From NCBI GenBank assembly GCA_002897115.2, contig BCIH01000001.1:763002-827001 (forward strand): DNA of 64,000 bases, read 5' to 3'. Numbering within the stretch: the first letter of the stretch is position 1; every line of letters starts with the position of its first letter. Positions 44,213 to 55,099 of the stretch are shown in pieces. The notes beneath the pieces are model-generated. The model saw only the letters and a program-made list of their open reading frames with translations. It was not told the DNA's origin and ran no database searches. The translations under genes and the position numbers were made by a program. This DNA is from Prototheca cutis. Its lineage: Eukaryota > Chlorophyta > Trebouxiophyceae > Chlorellales > Chlorellaceae.

Positions 44213-44815
44213 CGGCGCATATAGACCCCATACTGCTGCAACCTTCAAAAATATCCATTACATAATCCTCCGCACAGGTGCGTCCTTTTGGTACAACCGC
44301 CAACGGGACGCGCACTTTGAGGCACAGGAGGTGCAGGCCTACGGTTTCCTGCTGGCAGGCCTCTTGCAGCAACTGGACATCAGCTTCCAAGGTAGCAGTC
44401 TTTTTGTTGTGGGGTGAATGGACAGGGAAGGAGGGAGGGGTGAAATTGATCTGCAGGTCTGGTTGATGTGACTTCTTTCGCTTTTCAGTTGCATTTCAAG
44501 TTGAATATTCAACCCCCCCTCCTGCGATGCTTCGTGCACCCTTTCTTGCTCCGAGCTTCACACGCACTGGAGTCCCCTCCCAAACCAGCAGACATGGAGG
44601 AGGAGCTGAGCTTGCAAAAGGCACTGCTGGCTCTGGTGCAGGCGTGTCGGAACCCAACCCCGGGCAAGCGGCCGAGCTTTGCATCCATTGCGGCCCGCCT
44701 GCGGACCTTCCAGCGGTCCAGTCGTGCCGCAGGGGCCACGAGCAGGGAACAGGCGGCGGAGACGCTACGGTCCTCCCGCATTGTCCTCAGCGATCGCAGC
44801 AGTGAAGATGCATGA
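42515..44815 (+). CDS. LRR-kinase with N-terminal membrane segment, ~558 aa
   Basis: Exons 42515-43669, 43799-43979, 44278-44391 and 44589-44815. A hydrophobic segment (LVVAGAAAVTGGLAALTWLA, ~residues 25-45) near the N-terminus suggests a signal anchor. Then come ~8 leucine-rich repeats of the plant/bacterial type (LQVLDLGGNGLRELPSDLF, LEVLNLAGNCLAAVPEDVG and similar). A kinase-like domain follows: glycine loop LGDGASGEVYAASW, Lys in RVAVKLF, HGDVYAHNVL in place of HRDLKPxN, and DYG in place of DFG. HGDxYAHN is typical of a plant/algal LRR-kinase subgroup, so activity cannot be ruled out. The last exon (MEEELSLQKALLALVQACRN, GKRPSFASI) is the C-lobe end. Its acceptor is the least certain border. 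Intron 2 is a homopolymer mass. Confidence 0.8.
43989..44212 (+). repeat. Compound poly-G/poly-C tract in LRR-kinase intron 2
   Basis: Runs in order: G26 (43989-44014), C21 (44022-44042), C17, C15, C31 (44119-44149), then directly G63 (44150-44212). The C31-G63 junction is a perfect inverted homopolymer. It starts 9 nt after the 5' splice site. Such tracts are hard to sequence, so lengths may be wrong. Confidence 0.9.
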
Positions 44816-45574
44816 GGGCAGGCTATTGCGGGGGCAATCGTGTGCCTGGGGACCGTTTNCAGACCAGGGGCTGGCCGGATTGGGAGATACTCTGGTCTGG
44901 CACGATTCCCACTCCTCAGGTGCATCCTGAGCCTGAGGCTCGTGTATTTCAAGCAAGCGATTGATTTTCTGTATCCTTACCACATGTTCGACACTGTGAC
45001 TGGAACATGTGCCTAGTGTTGACCAGGAGCATGACGATTCCTTCCTAGAAAGGCAGGCCTTCCCCGGAGGTTCCTGCGGTTCCTCAGCGCACCCAGGCGT
45101 CCAAACATGCAAAGCAAGCAGGGGGCCGTCAAGTCCCATAGTCAGTCACCTGGTGTTCAGTCGGTGGAGGAATTATCAATGCATTCTGCGCAAAGGCATC
45201 CAATCTCTGCGTCTTTTGGGCTGTGCAGAGAAACCCGCGCCGACACCCGCCGCCTGCCCCTGTGATTTTGCCGTGTGACTTCCTGATTCCCGAAGCAGGA
45301 CACCGGTCCCCAACAGATTGTGGCATTGCCGGTGATCAGCTGTTCTGGGAGCTCCTGCCAGACACATTTCCGTGATTTGTGCATTCTAGGGCATTTGCAG
45401 TGCAGAGGCAGCCACATTTGACAAGTGGGTGCACCTTTTTGGCCACGTGACAGCAACGAGCGTCGGGCCATGCCGCTCGTGAGTGGGCCGGCCCCGAGCT
45501 TGAGCCCAGCGCACCGGGATGCCTTAGGTTCCCAAACCGGTTCTGGATGCAGAGGGTCTCAGGCATTGGGAACA
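44816..45574. other. Intergenic, tandem plus-strand genes
   Basis: No supported gene. One N at 44859. The frame of the following gene is open upstream of its chosen start to an in-frame ATG at 45470, so the 3' end may be coding. Confidence 0.55.
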
Positions 45575-47099
45575 ATGAGCGCGCCGGGTCTCACTTCGGG
45601 CGCCCAAAAGAGTAGCGGCCTAGCGGTTGCGAGAGCACCCCGCAGCGAGACGGCGACGCTGACCTGCAATGAAGGTGCGCGGCGTGTGGGTGCCTGTAAT
45701 GAGTAATACAGAAAATGTGCTCATGAAACCATCGCGGCGCCCTAGTTTGACGTCATGGTGCTCCCCCTGCCGGCCCTGCGCAGGCGGACACCCCCTGTGG
45801 CTGCACAATCTGATCAACGAGTGCCGGAACGGTGACTCTCACATGAAGGCGTGTACCACTGAGGATGGCGAGATCCAGGCTCTGGGTGAGTGGGCACGAA
45901 CAGTGATGGGACTGTTGCTGTTCCCTCCAGTGGAACCGGTGATTGCCAAGGCACGAAGGCGGGGGGGACGCTGATCTTTGCGGCGATCGCCATCCCTCAC
46001 CTCTCCCATGACAGTTGTCACCAGGCCTGTGAATGATGTGCTGTGGATCCAGAGCGTATACACGAGGGCAGAGTGGCGGCGGAAAGGCCTGGCAGCACGA
46101 CTGCTGCGATCGGTCATCTCCGAAAGCGACGAGCCCCGGGTGCTGTCGGCGATGCCGGCAGCCGCGCCTGGTGCAACAGCCTGCTTCAGGTCTCTGGGCT
46201 TTCGCCACGTCCTGGATATCATAGCATGGCCACGGTGAGGACTGTGCTTCCATAGCTATCTGTCTATCTTGCGTTGGGCCGTGGGGTGAGTGGGGACGAT
46301 GACATATGGCCCGGTTGCTCCGCACCAGCGACGCCCACCCCCCGACCGTACAAGATGCACAGGTGGCAGACGGCCTGTGCCATCTGCTTTGCCAGAATCC
46401 AGGGCTCCTGCGTTGACCTGCTGGTGGAGCACCCTCCGGAGTCGCCTCATTCGCGCAACATGTCCGAGGCTGCCACTGTACGTCGATTTACTACAGTTTG
46501 GCGCATTCACTCTTTCCGTGATGATCGGTGCTCGTGAGGGTTGACAGATGGATGGATGGATGCGTGCGGCCCAGGAGAAGGGCATGGTTGCCCGGGCCGA
46601 TTTGCACTCACGCACCACTGCTCATGTGGGGGTTGAAACTCCCGAGCGCACATGACAATCCACTCAACCGCCCCATGTACAAAAAACTTAGGTGTGTCCG
46701 AGCCATGCGGAGCTCAAGACGGTGCTGCAGGAGGTGAGCCCTGCACCGGAGGGCCTTCGGGGTTTTCTGCCGGGTCTGCGGAATCTGGTGGATGTAGAGA
46801 GCGACTTTGTGGTTTCAGCGATCAGCCAAGGGGATGTGTGGCTCATCCCCGGGGCCAAAACTGGTGACCCTCATCGCCCCTGGGCGGCGGTTATGGGCCC
46901 CGTGCCGAGCCCGCATGCCGGGATGACGCAGTATGGCATCGTTGCGGCCAACGGATCGGGGGTGGAGGCGGCGCTTCGTGTGGCGAGGGTCCGGTACCCC
47001 GCGGCCTGCCGCTTTTACGTGCTGAGTCCAGAGCCCCCGCTGCGTCTCATGGGCGACCAATACGACGAGACCCAGATCTGGGAATGGGACCGCCAGTGA
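45575..47099 (+). CDS. GNAT-type acetyltransferase with unrecognised C-terminal region
   Basis: Exons 45575-45674, 45784-45885, 46015-46234, 46363-46477 and 46692-47099 give 314 aa (or 349 from ATG 45470). Residues ~35-140 look like a GNAT fold: GHPLWLHNLINECRNGD, WIQSVYTRAEWRRKGLAARL (the R/Q-x-x-G-x-A acetyl-CoA motif) and ACFRSLGFRHVLDIIAW. The apparent stop after AWPR is inside the GTGAGG donor of intron 3, and the protein continues. The C-terminal ~175 residues include WQTACAICFARIQGSCVDLL, HAELKTVLQEVSPAPEGLRG, DFVVSAISQGDVWLIPG and RYPAACRFYVLSPEPP. I do not recognise this part. Substrate unknown. No targeting signal is evident. Confidence 0.7.
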
Positions 47100-47544
47100 G
47101 CGCAGTTGTCTGCGCGGAGTACAGCCTTACTCCCGACCCAGAGAGCACCTTGTCAGAGTTGTGGCCTTCCCCCTTTGGAGGTCGCTTCATCTGCATACTT
47201 CTGACAAAATTTTTGACCGAGTTGCCGGCCTTGTCATTGCCCTGTCTGCACGTCGGAATCAGGATCCAAATGCATACGCTCCTTGCCCCTTTCCCTTTGG
47301 TTGCCGAGAGAGGAGAGGCCCCAATTGGCCCCATTGTGAATGCCTGCCGTCCATGCAGGCTGCCAGGAGTGCTGGTTCTCTTTGGTTGGAGGGGTGCAGA
47401 GGCGTTGGGCCCCACTACATACAGAGCCGGGCGCTGAGGGCCCAGCCGGCGCATGGGAGAAAGACGTAGAAATGAAATCAGGTGTGCAGTGCCTGGATCA
47501 TGGCGTGTGCCTGGGTCAAAAGGACCTGGGCAACTCCAAATCAA
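47100..47544. other. Intergenic, convergent 3' ends
   Basis: Between the GNAT gene (+) and the coiled-coil gene (-). Nothing coding recognised. Confidence 0.6.
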
Positions 47545-48451
47545 CTAGTCAGAGTCGGACTCGGAGCCGTACGCGCCCAGGAGGTCTGCCAGACCGGGTT
47601 CAGCGGGTTGCTCCGTAGGTCTGCCCTGAACCATGGGGGGGCTTTCGTCGCCAGTCCTCACACGCTTGGGGCTGGGCCCTTGCTCGGCATCTGGTTCTGG
47701 CTTCTCGGGCGCTGGTAGTGAGGCTGTCGTGGCATCGCCAATGCCCTTGCTCTGGTCGGCTCTGGCCGGCTTCACGGCCACCACAGGCAGCGCCTTTTTC
47801 TTCCTGCGGGTGTGACACCAGGGCATGTGTGACGGAAACCCACATCCATGGCGAATCCAGTCCCCAAAAGGGCCCCCAACACAAATCAGCAATCCTCACC
47901 GCGCGGCCTGAACGGGCCCAGCTGTCGTTGCCGGCTTGGCTGCCGTGGACCCTGCCTGGGAGGTGGCCCGCTCCCGGAGTCTGGCAAATTCCAATGCCTC
48001 CTTTTCCCGCAGTTCCTGCTCCTGGTACCGCTGGCGCTCCTCTTGGTCTCGCAGGTGGAGCAGGTCGCCCTTGTCAAAGGCCCCCTTGGCAAACAGCCAA
48101 CCTGCCCGGCCGGGAAGCTGATCCTCAAGCTGCAGCGCAACGACGGCGTGCGTTTTGTGAGTTGCTGGGGTGCGGATGGGATGCCGGGAAGATGCCTCGC
48201 GAGCAGGGAGTCTGCGTAAGAACCCTTGCTTCCAGCAACCAGGCAACAGGGGGATCATCTGCCAGAGCCCAACGGCGGCCGACAGACTGCGAGCGACCTC
48301 AATGTCCCCACCGAAGAATCCCACGCACATCCTGGATGGCGCGAAGGTAATCTGGGTCTTTGACACTCCCCTCCGGCATGGAGACCACCGATTTGAAGCG
48401 GTCAGGGTCGACCTTTCTAGGTGGGAAGGCATTCTGCACCGGCGGAGTCAT
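47545..48451 (-). CDS. Charged coiled-coil protein, probably nuclear, 203 aa
   Basis: Exons 48451-48329, 48129-47900 and 47803-47545 join in phase. The N-terminus (FPPRKVDPDRFKSVVSMPEG, DPDYLRAIQD) looks like a conserved block. A strongly charged helix follows: KGDLLHLRDQEERQRYQEQE, REKEALEFARLRERA. A basic stretch (ARKKKALPVV) and a disordered tail with PSPKRVRTGDE and the acidic end LGAYGSESDSD complete it. The Lys/Arg clusters and Ser-Asp tail suggest a nuclear, phosphorylated protein such as a splicing or proteasome adaptor. I cannot name a family. Confidence 0.6.
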
Positions 48452-49013
48452 GACGACGTCGGGATGGCCCTGACGATGCCCAATTATGCATGCATGCTAC
48501 ATTCTATGGCTTGGATGGGCTTTTATGTGCAAAGTATAGATCGCTTCATGCCTTGCGCGGGAGGCAGGGCGACTTTCAGTTTGACTCCTCGAAGGCTGGA
48601 TGTCTCGCAAACCCTGCTCGCATGCTTGGGGTCCCTCCGGAACCTTCAAGGGGAAATGGGGGACACTGGAATGAGCAGGGGGCATGAACCAATCTCGAAT
48701 TCCAGGTATGTTCATTGGATCCCGTTATTGGGCTTGAATACCTTGCTTGTTGCTCGCCTGGCTCAAGGGTGATTGCTCGAGGTTCGCGCTGCGCAAGCGC
48801 TCGCGGTGTTCCTCGCCACGGATACTGGGAGGACTTGCCACCGCGTACGGGCATCGGCCTCGGCAAAGGCATCGCACCCAATATAGTTTGCTTGTCTTGA
48901 GATCTGTGCGAGGGCTGGGAAGCAAGCTGACGGGGTCGCCGCGCATGCGCAGCTGAGCTCCGCTGCGGTGGTGTCCCCCAGCCCCACGTCTGCCCCCCGA
49001 CGCCCCTCGGCCC
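48452..49013. promoter_or_regulatory. Divergent promoter region
   Basis: Between the starts of the coiled-coil gene (-) and the NLS protein (+). TGCATGCA at 48487-48494. No coding frame recognised. Confidence 0.5.
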
Positions 49014-50795
49014 ATGTCCTCGGCGGTGTCCGCACAGCACTTCCCGTCCCGTGTCCACCAAAGCGTGCTCAGAGACCCGGGCATGGCAGGAGCCGCGATG
49101 CATGGCGCCCCTCCCACTGGCCAGGACGGTGGAGCCTCCTGGCCTGGTGCCCCCGGCCCCCTGGGCCCCGGCCCCACGTCTTCTACCATCAACTCGTGGA
49201 TGTTCGACGCCATCGGGTTTGGCTCTGACGAGTTCATGCTAGATGGGGAGGCCAGCCTGTCGGAAATCCCACGTGCCAGTGCCCAGCCTGGAGCCCTGGG
49301 GGCGCCACAGCCCAGCGAGGGCCCAGAAATCAAACCCGACGCGGGCTTTGATGTCCAGACCATCCGAGACCCATTTTTCACTGACATGTTTCCCGGCGAT
49401 GCTGCCGGGCTGGACGGTACGGGTTGAGTGTTTTTGTGTGTGTGGGTGGGTGGGGCGGAAGGGGGAGGGGATATTACTACAGAGGGGAAGTCCCGCACAA
49501 CAGCAGCCAGTCTACTGAGGGACCCAGCAGGAGCACTGCACCGGCCAGTTGATGATTGCCCACCCGCGGACACCCCCCCAAACCCTACCCTCACTGTTCA
49601 TCACCTCCACTCTCATTGCAGTCCCGGATCTGTCGGATTTCTGGCCTGCAACGGCCAAGGCCGAAGGCCCCAGCGCCGGAAGCACGACGCCAGGCCCGGG
49701 TCCCACGGCACCTGCTCTGCCAGACCACGGTGTTACGGCCGCTGTGGTGCGCACACCCACTCTCGGATCTCCGCAGATGCTGAGCACGGGTCTGGCGGCC
49801 GTAGCAACTCCTCCGAGCGGAGCTGTTTCAGCGTCAGCGCCACGTGGAGTGGCTGCTCTGACGTCTTTAGCGCCGCCCGGGGTGACTGTACCACCTTCAG
49901 CGCCGCCCGGGGTGACTGTAACACCGTCAGCCCCGCCGGCTCCGCCGCCTTGCACGGGAGCGGACCAGCCTGCTCCAGTGCGGTCGGGGCCGCCCGATCC
50001 AGGGCTCGAGAACAACAGACTCTCCAAGAGGCCAAAACTTGAAGACCAGGTATGTTGTTTCTTTTTAAGGTTGAAATTGTGGCGGACGGGTGGTGTGGGT
50101 AGGCCATGGCTTATCGTCTTTGCCGGTGTTTGTGATCATGGGGTGCCGAAAAAGGGGGGGTTGCTAGTGGCCGGCCGGCATTGCTCCCTGTGGCCTGCGC
50201 CGCTTGCAGGCCATATATCGGACACACACACACATCACTCCAGACCATGCACCCGCAGGTGAGACCGGCAGAGCCCCCGGCGATGGGCGAAACCGGCGCC
50301 GTCGTGGTGGCGGTCACGACACCAGCGCAGCAGCCAGGGGCGTCGGCCGGGCCCGGCTATGACCTCGCACTGGATTGGACCACTACAACGCGGACGGACT
50401 GGATTGTCGATGCGGAAGCGCCGACCCGGATAGGTGCGAGAGCAAGGGCTAGACAACATCACAGTGGGCTGGTTGCACTGCATTGACCTGTTGGGAGCAC
50501 GGATACCCCGCCCCATACATGCTGCTGTGGCACGACAGCTCTGCCCACGCTCTCTTGTCTCTGCTGGTGCGACGTAAGATCACGGCAGTGTTTGAGTGTG
50601 AGATGCCCCTCTCCTTGTGCAGTGTTGAGTGGACCGACGACGATCAGCAGGGTGAGCTGTGCGCCGCCCGACAAGCCGCTGTCGCCAGCGGCGGCCCTGG
50701 CAATCTCCGCCGGTACCATGTCGGATCTGACGGCGCGTGACCGTGCCGCACTTTCCTACATCTTCAGCGGCACGCCGCTGCCCTGGCGAGACTAG
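49014..50795 (+). CDS. Unknown Pro/Ala-rich protein with NLS-like motif, ~392 aa
   Basis: Exons 49014-49416, 49622-50049, 50259-50433 and 50623-50795 join in phase. The N-terminal half has acidic-hydrophobic patches of activation-domain type (SWMFDAIGFGSDEFMLDGEA, IRDPFFTDMFPGD, VPDLSDFWPA). The middle is Pro/Ala/Thr rich with a 30-bp tandem repeat (PPGVTV twice). A basic motif NNRLSKRPKLED resembles a nuclear localisation signal. The C-terminal part reads YDLALDWTTTTRTDWIVDAE and ends DRAALSYIFSGTPLPWRD. No DNA-binding domain is visible. A transcriptional co-regulator is a guess. The last exon is inferred from phase and a reasonable acceptor only. Confidence 0.5.
49871..49930 (+). repeat. 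Tandem duplication, 2 x 30 bp, in coding sequence
   Basis: Units 49871-49900 and 49901-49930 differ at only a few bases. They keep the reading frame and encode a repeated APPGVTV-x-PS decapeptide. Confidence 0.95.
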
Positions 50796-51405
50796 CGGGC
50801 TGTGTGTCGCATGTACCAGGAAAGCATCGCTGTACCGTGCTTGTGCCTGCGAGTATATGTTTGTTTTCCTCGTGCAGGTAAGCCATTTTCGACTTTTGTT
50901 TCCCGTAATTCGTGTATGGATTTCTTCCCGACTCTTTTTCAAGTCGCTGCTCGTATAAGTGTGACAGCCGTCCTGACCGCCGGTCCGCGGAAGAAAGAAC
51001 GCCCGTCACGTTTTTTCCGGGGCCCAGGCCCTAGGGTCTAGGGTCAAGGCCCGAGGGCAAATCGATTTTGCCCACGTCTGCGTGCAGAGCGTTGCGAGGA
51101 AGCTACGTGACTGGTCCTCCCTTGACCTAGCGGCCAGTTTGGTATATAGCGACTCGTATCTACTTTCTTAAATAATAGGTTTACTTATCCAAGCTACAAG
51201 ACACTGCCCACCTCGGCCCTCAGGTCAGTCCTCACCACATCGTACCCATGCGCGGGCGGATGCCTCGCGACTGAGATTCACGCAGTGTTGTTGTCCGTGT
51301 CTATGAAAAGCATGGCGCCGTGGCCGTGCATGCTCAAAGTATTTGCATATTCACATATTGATCTTGCCCATATATTGCAGATCAGCGATCGCCCCACCCT
51401 CCAGC
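50796..51405. other. Intergenic, partly AT-rich
   Basis: Promoter side of the urate oxidase gene. From ~51120 to 51200 base composition drops in GC, with TATATAGC and AAATAATAGG stretches unlike the surroundings. No coding frame supported. Confidence 0.55.
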
Positions 51406-52883
51406 ATGGCTACACTCGCACTCCACCAGCACGGCAAGAGCAAGATTCGCGTCGGTCGCGTCTGGCGTGATGGTGATGGTGAGCCGGAGATGGGTGTGTT
51501 CCATTAGCATGTCATGCACATAACAATTTGTTTCGGTGCATGATCGCTGGTGGCACGTGTGGGATGCGCTCTTTGAGACTCCGGGCTGCGCCGTTCCAGT
51601 GGACGTGGCGATCATGGGGGAGCTGGGTACCCATTTGAACTTGGCGTAGCCATGTCCCCGCCAATCCTTTCCCATCGGTCCCGACTGCCCCGTGAATGAC
51701 TCTGAGGCGCCATGGCAGGAAGCCCTGACCCTCAATGGGCTAGGCTGTCCCTGAGTCAACATGTGCATCCACCCGCCTCCCCCCCTTCCCACGCAGTGCA
51801 CACCTTTGCTGAGTTCCAGGTGTTCACCATGCTGGAGAGCGACATGGCGCACGCATTTCTGACCGACTCCAACCGCGGCATGACCTCCACCGACACTCAG
51901 AAGAACGTCGTCTACGTCGTGGCCAAGGAGGTGCGTGGTTGGTCTTGATTTCTTCTGGTCTCCTCCTTGCTCGGAACCATTCTGGCAGCGACCTGTCACA
52001 TGCGATCCACCCACCCACCCACAAACAGATGGAAAAGCCTTGCTCGCCCGAGGAGTTTGCACTTGCCATTGCGCGCAAGTTTGTGTCCGAGTACCCGCTG
52101 GTTTCCAAGGCCAAGGTGTCTGTGGAGATGAAGCCCTGGACGCGGCTGAGCGTGGACGGCCGCCTGCACGACCACGGCTACGTGATGAGCGGCACGGAGC
52201 TCCGGACCGCGTATGCGACCTTTGACAAGTCGGGCGCGGCCGAGGTGCACGGCGGCATTCGGGACATGAAGGTGCTCAAGACGACGCAGAGCGGTTACGC
52301 CGGGTTCCTGCAGGACCGCTACACCACGCTGGGCGACGCGTACGACCGCATCGTGGGCACCACCATCACCGCCACGTGGCGCTACACCCGCGCGCCGGCC
52401 TCCTATGACGCAGCGTTTGCCGCGGTGCGCGCCGCGTTCATCGCCGAGTTCTACGGCCCGGCCAAGCGCGGCGTTTACTCGCCCAGCGTGCAGTACACCC
52501 TCTTCCAAATGGGCTCCGTCGCCATCAAGAGGTATGCAGAGGCAGGGAGGGGCTTTTTGCTGCATGCGGGTGTGGCAGGGGTTGTCATTGGACGGGCGCA
52601 CCAACTCAATCCCCCTGCTCACTCAATAGTTCAATGCTTCATCTGTCACGAAACACTTCACAAAAAGCATAGCAACCCCCCCCCCCCCCAACAAAACCCC
52701 CAACAAAACAGTGTGGCGGAGGTGGACTCGGTGTTCATCAACCTTCCCAACTTGCACTTTGTGCCCTGCACGCCCGTGGGCAGCACCTTCAACAATGACA
52801 TCTACGTTGCGACCAACGAACCCCACGGCAACATCGAGGCGGTGGTCACCCGCAAGCAGGTGGTCCCCCACGCCAAGCTGTGA
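51406..52883 (+). CDS. UOX: Urate oxidase (uricase), peroxisomal
   Basis: Exons 51406-51478, 51797-51930, 52029-52531 and 52712-52883 give 293 aa, near the usual ~300. Family blocks are HGKSKIRVGRVWRDGD (active-site Lys), MTSTDTQKNVVYVVAKE (catalytic Thr), SPEEFALAIARKFVSEYPLV, ILDRYTTLGD-type FLQDRYTTLGDAYDRI and VDSVFINLPNLHFVP, then YVATNEPHGNIEAVVTRK. The enzyme oxidises urate to 5-hydroxyisourate with O2 without a cofactor. This is the first step from urate to allantoin in purine-nitrogen recycling. The C-terminal tripeptide AKL fits a type-1 peroxisomal targeting signal. Intron 3 has a C14 tract ~22 nt before the acceptor. Confidence 0.95.
52676..52689 (+). repeat. C14 tract before a 3' splice site
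   Basis: Lies ~22 nt upstream of the acceptor of urate oxidase exon 4 and probably acts as its pyrimidine tract. Confidence 0.9.
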
Positions 52884-53646
52884 GCGCTGGGATTGGGTGC
52901 GGCCCGGCGTCCCTTCCGATAAACCAAGCTGCTGCTGCCCTGGTGCTCGGTGGGCAGATGGTATTACCTCTGTTTTTCTTCTTCCTCCTCCTCCGACCGT
53001 TGTTTTCCCCCTGATTCAGCTCCTCAATTCTCTGCGCGCGTCTACGGGGGGGTTTTGCATGCAACTTCAAAGAAGAAAAGGGTGTGGAGAGAGTCCTTGT
53101 CGCTTGGCCCTGCACTTTAATGCAGGCGCCCTCCCTGCCTAGTGAGATGAGTCCATGTACACTATCACTGTTACTGTGATCATCATGTGAGCCCCTCGGC
53201 TGTAACCTCGTACACTATTCTTCTTCAAGGGTCCGGCAGTTGTTGGGATGGCACAAGCTGAGAGGGGCTGGGGGCGGCAGTCAGTGCCGCATGGGCAATG
53301 CATATGCTTGTATCAACACATCAACGTTACAGTGCGGTATTGTGATCCAATGAGAACATTAATGCCTGACGAGGCCGCGTGAGGTTCTGCAATGAACATA
53401 CAGGCTCCCAGGGCCTGGGCCAATCCTGGGTGTCAGGAGGCAGCCAGATGTTTCGACGTACCGGGCACCCAGCCCCCTCGCGCTCAGTGGTGCGACGGTG
53501 CACCCACACCGCGGTTGTTGGCAACCCCGTCCGCTGATCAGGGGCTGGCAAGGGGTGGAATTGTCGCAAGACGAGCACTTCATTCGTTGACCTTGTGAAC
53601 GGATCAGTTGCCCCCGCCTGGACCGAGCTCGCGATCGAGGGCCACG
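52884..53646. other. Intergenic, 3' of urate oxidase
   Basis: Contains the urate oxidase 3' UTR and the SAR1 promoter. TGCATGCA at 53056-53063. No coding frame recognised. Confidence 0.6.
53201..53205 (+). terminator. Possible TGTAA polyadenylation signal
   Basis: TGTAA is the usual poly(A) signal of green algae. This copy is ~320 nt after the urate oxidase stop and is a plausible but unproven site. Confidence 0.35.
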
Positions 53647-54779
53647 ATGTTCCTGTGGAACTGGTAGGGCCCACCGCGCGGGGCATGGCGGGGCGACCGA
53701 GGCGTGGTCCTTGTCATGTACAGTGGAATTGAATGACGCAGGGATACATGGACCGCTCTCCTGTGGGCCTGAGCCCACCACGCGTCCGCGCACCCCGGTC
53801 TTGCAGGTTCCAGTCGGTGCTCAGCTCCCTGGGCCTCTACAACAAGAATGCCAAGATCCTGTTCCTGGGCCTTGACAATGCCGGCAAGACCACGCTCATG
53901 CACATGCTGAAGGACGAGCGCCTGGCCCAGCACCAGCCCACCCAGTACCCAACTTCAGAGGTGGGCCGTGGGTGGATGGGTTGCATAAACTCTCTGCACT
54001 GCCTTTGGCCCTCACATGTGCTGCTCTGCCGTCCATCCCATTCCATCCCACAAATTGCCATCCACCCCCACACATGCACGCACACGCACAGGAGCTGCAA
54101 ATGGGCGGCATCAACTTCAAGGCCTTTGACCTGGGCGGCCACGAGATTGCACGCAAGGTATGGAAGGATTACTACGCCAAGGTGGACGCCATCGTCTTCC
54201 TGGTGGACACGGCCGATCGCGAGCGGTTCCCAGAGTCGAGCCGCGAACTGGCATCGCTGTTGTCCGACGACTCGCTCTCTGACGTGCCCTTCCTCGTCCT
54301 GGGCAACAAGATCGACCTGCCACACGCCGGTGAGTAGAAATTTGGCGCGGGAGTGTGTGTGCTTTTGGGAGGGGGATTGTGTGGGAGGGTTTACGCCCCA
54401 TCCTAACAGAGACACCGATGACAAAGCCTCCACCCCAACAAACAAACGTAAAATATTTGCAGCCTCGGAGGACGAGGTGCGGTATGCCCTTGGACTGGCC
54501 AACCTGACCACGGGCAAGGGCAAGATTGACATCAAGAGCCTGTCCATGCGGCCCATCGAGATCTTCATGTGCAGTGTGGTAAGTCGCCGCATGGCGGGGA
54601 GGGGGGGCTTACAGAAAGGAAGGGGCGATGCCCCATATGTGCTGGTGTCACACCCCCTGCAGCCACTGCAACTCGTGCCACTCACCCCCGCCATCACACC
54701 CTAAACCCCCCGACAACAACAGGTCCGGCGGCAGGGTTACGGCGAGGGTTTCCGCTGGGTGTCGCAGTTCATCAAGTGA
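53647..54779 (+). CDS. SAR1: SAR1 small GTPase (COPII)
   Basis: Exons 53647-53663 (only 17 nt), 53807-53960, 54092-54329, 54463-54578 and 54723-54779 give 193 aa, exactly the SAR1 length. It begins [20 protein letters not shown], the amphipathic membrane helix. The P-loop is GLDNAGKT, effector region [30 protein letters not shown] for switch 2, NKIDLPHA for guanine binding, and the C-terminus [17 protein letters not shown]1-GTP inserts its helix into the ER membrane and recruits Sec23/24 to start COPII coat assembly. The family block structure is uninterrupted. The tiny first exon is required for the MFLWNW start. Confidence 0.96.
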
Positions 54780-55099
54780 GAAGACAGCTCTGCAGAATCG
54801 TGCCTGTAGTCGGTGCCTGTTTTGGAGAACGGCGGGTCTCAAGGAGCTGCCACTTTTTCCAGCACACACTGGAGCAGACGCTCCGCGCCGCTCGCGGTCG
54901 CATGTCTGGCGTATGCCGCATGCCAGGGATGCCTCCTGACATCATGTTTTAATTTAGGGTCATGACCAACTGGAAAGCGCCCATGGGGGAGGGGGTAGGT
55001 CACACTTGGCACGGCATGTACACGGAGAAGGGGGGGTTGAATGAATTTTCTGGGTGCATGTCGTGAGCAGATTTCAACGACAGCCATGCCTGATTCGTT
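54780..55099. other. Intergenic, convergent 3' ends
   Basis: Short spacer between SAR1 (+) and the 327-aa gene (-). Nothing recognised. Confidence 0.6.

Noticed and set aside
43769..44417. Poly-proline/poly-glycine open frames on both strands
   Set aside because: Produced by the homopolymer intron of the LRR-kinase. They have no real coding content.
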